From NCBI RefSeq assembly GCF_000971195.1, contig NZ_BBLZ01000002.1:513736-577735 (forward strand): a stretch of 64,000 nt of DNA. Reading direction: 5' to 3'. Of this stretch, positions 61,418-64,000 are shown one piece after another; positions within the stretch are counted from its first letter, which is position 1; every line of letters begins with the position of its first letter. The notes under the pieces were generated by a model. That model had not been told where the DNA came from, did not search any database, and saw only the letters and a program-made list of their open reading frames with translations. A program made the position numbers and the translations under genes. Source of the stretch: Demequina soli (GTDB lineage Bacteria > Actinomycetota > Actinomycetes > Actinomycetales > Demequinaceae).

Positions 61418-62700
61418 GGCGCGCCCGCCGCGCGGCCGCCGCCCCCGGCGGCGCGCTCGAGGACGCCGTCGAGGCGATGCGCCGCTGCGACGTGCTCGCA
61501 GGGGTCTCCGCGATGGAGGGCGGCATCGAGCGCGTCTACCTCTCGCCCGAGCACGCGCGCGCCAACGCCCAGGCGGGGGAGTGGCTCGAGCTCGCCGGCA
61601 TGCGCGCGTGGGAGGACGCCGCGGGCAACATCCGCGGCTCGTACCCGGGCGCCACGGAGGACGCCCCGGTGCTCGTGCTCGGCTCCCACCTCGACACCGT
61701 GCCCGACGCGGGTCGCTACGACGGCATCCTCGGCGTCATGATCGCCATCGCCGTCGTGGGGCGCCTCCACGCCCACGGCGCGCGCCTGCCGTTCGGCATC
61801 GAGGTGATCGGATTCGCCGACGAGGAGGGCGTGCGCTTCGGACGCACCCTGCTGGGCTCGTGCGCCGTGGCGGGCACGTGGGACGAGGCCTGGCTGGACC
61901 TCGCCGACGGCGACGGCGTGACGCTGCGCGACGCCCTGGCAGCGTTCGGCCTCGACCCCGCGCGGGTGGGCGACGCCGCCCTCGACCCCGCGCGCGTCGT
62001 CGGCTACCTCGAGGCGCACATCGAGCAGGGCCCGCTGCTGCTGGACGCGGGACGCCCTCTCGGCGTCGTGTCGGGGATCATGGGCGCCAAGCGCTTCGAC
62101 CTCGCGATGGAGGGCGAGGCGGGCCACGCGGGCGGCGTGCCGATGCGCCACCGCCGCGACGCGCTGCTGGGCGCCGCCACGGCCGCGCTCGCGGTCGAGC
62201 AGGTCGCGCTGGCGGAGGGCGTGGTCGGCACGGTCGGCGAGATGCGGGTCGCGCCGGGGGCCGCCAACGTCATCCCCGGGCGCGCCGAGTTCTCCCTCGA
62301 CGTGCGCGCCGCGACGGACGCGGAGCGCGACCGCGCGTGGGCGAGGATCCGTGCGCTCGCGGTCGAGGCCGCCGGCGCGCGTCGCCTGCAGTTCACCGAG
62401 TCGTTGCGCCACGTCGCCCCCGCGACCTCGTCTGAGCGGCGCCTGAGCGAGGCGGTCGAGCACGGCATCAGCGTCGCGACCGGGGACCGCGAGCCGATGG
62501 AGCTGCTGTCCAAGGCGGGTCACGACGCGATGGCGATCGCGGCGCTCGCGCCCTACGCGATGCTCTTCGTGCGGTGCGGCAACGGCGGCGTCAGCCATCA
62601 GCCCGACGAGTCCGTCGAGGTGGGCGACGTCGCGCTCGCGATCGACGCGTTCGAGGCGGCGATCCTCGCTGTCGCTCAGCGGTGGCAGCCGCTAGCGTGA
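61414..62700 (+). CDS. Allantoate amidohydrolase
   Basis: This 428-residue M20 zinc hydrolase matches the allantoate amidohydrolase (AllC/PucF) type, which yields ureidoglycine, CO2 and ammonia from allantoate. Zinc motifs are GSHLDTVPDAG, FADEEGVRFG, LEAHIEQGP and SKAGHDAMA, with GNGGVSHQPDE near the end. It is translated from a GTG overlapping the pucG stop. Product and substrate fit the adjacent PucG step directly. It is a paralogue of the M20 protein in the hut operon, from which it differs in the Gly/Asn-rich C-terminal motif. Confidence 0.9.
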   Translation: MRRARRAAAAPGGALEDAVEAMRRCDVLAGVSAMEGGIERVYLSPEHARANAQAGEWLELAGMRAWEDAAGNIRGSYPGATEDAPVLVLGSHLDTVPDAGRYDGILGVMIAIAVVGRLHAHGARLPFGIEVIGFADEEGVRFGRTLLGSCAVAGTWDEAWLDLADGDGVTLRDALAAFGLDPARVGDAALDPARVVGYLEAHIEQGPLLLDAGRPLGVVSGIMGAKRFDLAMEGEAGHAGGVPMRHRRDALLGAATAALAVEQVALAEGVVGTVGEMRVAPGAANVIPGRAEFSLDVRAATDAERDRAWARIRALAVEAAGARRLQFTESLRHVAPATSSERRLSEAVEHGISVATGDREPMELLSKAGHDAMAIAALAPYAMLFVRCGNGGVSHQPDESVEVGDVALAIDAFEAAILAVAQRWQPLA

Positions 62701-62704
62701 CGTG

Positions 62705-63340
62705 GTGAGCGACTCGGCCGCCGACCGTCCCCGCGCCGGGCGCGGCGACTACCGCGCGTACCACGCGCGCCTGGTCGAGGCGGCGTTCGCCGTGTTCGAC
62801 GAGCAGGGCATCGAGGCGCCCCTGAGCCAGGTCGCCGAGCGTGCCCAGGTGGGCGAGGCCACGTTCTACCGCCACTTCCCGAGCCGCGACGAGCTGCTCG
62901 TCGAGCTCCACGACATCGCGTCCGACCACGTCGAACGCGCGATCGTCGCGGTGCTCCAGCGCGAGCAGCCTGACATGGACACACGGCTCGACGAGTTCTT
63001 CAGCGTCGCGGTCGGCACGCTCGCGCGGCACCGTTCGTATCCGCAGCTGGCCGCGCGCCACGGCGGGATGAGGCCCACGAACCCGGTCGCCGCCGCCACC
63101 GCGGAGTCGCTGCGTGCGCTCGTCGCGGACGGTCAGGCGGCCGGGCTGCTCGCGCCCGACGTGCTCCCGAGCGACCTGATCGCCGTCATCCTGGGCGCCG
63201 GCATGCTCGCGGCCGACGCCAACGAGTCCAACGACTTCGTGTGGAGGCGGCTGCTCGCGATCGGCCGTCGCGGGCTCGCCGCGCAGGGATCGCCCGACCG
63301 CGAGGGCGACCTGCGCCCCGTCGCGCCGCCGCCCGCCTGA
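62705..63340 (+). CDS. TetR-family regulator
   Basis: This 211-residue regulator has a TetR helix-turn-helix (LVEAAFAVFDEQGIEAPLSQVAERAQVGEATFY, broken here at its turn, then RHFPSRDELL) and a variable helical C-terminus. The GTG at 62705 is chosen because it lies 6 bases after TAGCGT (62693-62698), which itself overlaps the end of the allantoate amidohydrolase gene; a GTG 3 bases earlier is possible. It may regulate the ureide operon or the following PhzF-type gene; no operator was identified. Confidence 0.87.
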   Translation: MSDSAADRPRAGRGDYRAYHARLVEAAFAVFDEQGIEAPLSQVAERAQVGEATFYRHFPSRDELLVELHDIASDHVERAIVAVLQREQPDMDTRLDEFFSVAVGTLARHRSYPQLAARHGGMRPTNPVAAATAESLRALVADGQAAGLLAPDVLPSDLIAVILGAGMLAADANESNDFVWRRLLAIGRRGLAAQGSPDREGDLRPVAPPPA

Positions 63341-63392
63341 CCGTTGCGCGTCCGGTGCCGCGCCCGCAGCGACTGGCACCCCGGGCCCCGGC

Positions 63393-63398
63393 TAGCGT
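63393..63398 (+). promoter_or_regulatory. -10 box TAGCGT of the PhzF-family gene
   Basis: It ends 7 bases before the ATG at 63406 with no ribosome site between, so the message is probably leaderless. Confidence 0.6.
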
Positions 63399-63405
63399 CG
63401 AGGCC

Positions 63406-64000
63406 ATGACGACGCACCCCTTCCGCCAGGTCGACGTGTTCGGCTCGGGCCCCTACTCCGGCAACCCCGTCGCGGTGATCCTCGAGGCTGAGGGTCTCAC
63501 CGATGCACAGATGGCCGACATCTCGTCGTGGACCAACCTCTCCGAGTGCACCTTCGTGCTGCCGCCCACGACGCCGGATGCCGACTACCGCGTGCGCATC
63601 TTCACGCTGCGTGCCGAGCTGCCCTTCGCGGGCCACCCCACGCTCGGCACGGCGCGCGCGTGGCTCGACGCGGGCGGCGTTCCCCGCGACGCCGGTCGCG
63701 TCGTCCAGGAGTGCGGTGTCGGCCTCGTGGAGATCCGCCGCGACGGCGACGCGCTCGCGTTCGCCGCCCCGGCGCCGCTGCGCACGGGTGAGGTCGACGA
63801 GGCGTACCTCGCCGAGGTGTGCGCGGTCCTCGGGATCGGACGCGATCGCGTGGTCGCGGCGCGGTGGGTCGACAACGGGCCGGGCTGGGTGGGCATCGAG
63901 CTCGCGTCCGCCGAGGAGGTGCGCGCGCTCGCCCCCGACGCGACGCGCCACCCCGGCGAGTGGTTCATCGGCGTCGTCGGCCCGCAGGCGCAGGGGGCGG
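63406..64000 (+). CDS. PhzF-family isomerase (partial, runs off the window)
   Basis: The first 198 codons of a PhzF-type epimerase/isomerase are present; the gene continues beyond the window. It begins with the family pattern FRQVDVFGSGPYSGNPVAVI, followed by NLSECTFV, whose Glu is the catalytic residue of PhzF, and by FTLRAELPFAGHPTLGTA. True PhzF acts in phenazine synthesis, but most homologues stand alone with unknown substrates, as here. The start is set by the -10 spacing. Confidence 0.9.
   Translation, partial: MTTHPFRQVDVFGSGPYSGNPVAVILEAEGLTDAQMADISSWTNLSECTFVLPPTTPDADYRVRIFTLRAELPFAGHPTLGTARAWLDAGGVPRDAGRVVQECGVGLVEIRRDGDALAFAAPAPLRTGEVDEAYLAEVCAVLGIGRDRVVAARWVDNGPGWVGIELASAEEVRALAPDATRHPGEWFIGVVGPQAQGA

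Overview
This window is from a high-GC actinobacterium, probably in the Micrococcales (Demequinaceae- or Cellulomonadaceae-like; the genus cannot be fixed from this sequence). The evidence is the near-exclusive G/C third codon position, the atpD-atpC-nucS order (NucS mismatch endonuclease), the GlgE maltosyltransferase, a large DivIVA/Scy-like coiled-coil protein, CebR/CebEFG cellobiose uptake, and many start codons lying 6-7 nt after a TANNNT -10 box (leaderless mRNAs).

Layout. 1-1.2 kb: end of the ATP synthase operon and nucS. 1.4-4.9 kb: GH1 beta-glucosidase, a small zinc-ribbon-like protein and two alpha/beta hydrolases. 5.1-11.6 kb: a 1037-residue hendecad coiled-coil protein with a small partner, divergent from a membrane protein, a lipoprotein and a thioredoxin-fold/TPR protein. 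11.8-16 kb: glgB and glgE (minus strand). 16.1-26.2 kb: galactan utilisation, with GH42 beta-galactosidase, sugar-binding lipoprotein, two permeases and a modular secreted GH53 endo-galactanase. 26.2-28.4 kb: glgX. 28.5-31.9 kb: etfBA and small minus-strand genes. 32-37.2 kb: a giant secreted nuclease/5'-nucleotidase fusion. 37.3-41.7 kb: ECF41-type sigma factor with a glyoxalase-like target, cysteine desulfurase, GntR regulator, tyrosine phosphatase and a phosphatase remnant. 41.7-49.5 kb: histidine utilisation (hutH-hutU-M20 hydrolase-hutF-hutI) with a divergent IclR regulator. 49.8 kb: mnmA. 50.9-55.5 kb: cebEFG-cebR. 55.5-57.3 kb: a divergent TetR/SDR pair. 57.4-62.7 kb: a ureide (allantoate to oxalurate) catabolic operon. 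62.7-64 kb: TetR and the start of a PhzF-family gene.

How it works together. The region equips a saprophyte that degrades plant polysaccharide. GH53, GH42 and one ABC system handle galactan; CebEFG and the GH1 enzyme handle cellobiose. Neither ABC system has its own ATPase here, so a shared MsiK-type ATPase elsewhere is likely. GlgB/GlgE/GlgX build and trim storage glucan. The hut and ureide operons and the nuclease scavenge nitrogen, carbon and phosphate.

The most unusual signal is not a gene. A 10-base word, GGACGATGCG, occurs 26 times (15 in one orientation, 11 in the other) where about 0.3 would be expected by chance. It falls in genes and between them and forces otherwise rare codons, so it looks like a selected genome-wide DNA motif of unknown function, possibly DNA-uptake-signal-like. 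A second highlight is an HpxZ-HpxY-like fusion beside PucG and allantoate amidohydrolase, which suggests an oxalurate branch of purine breakdown.
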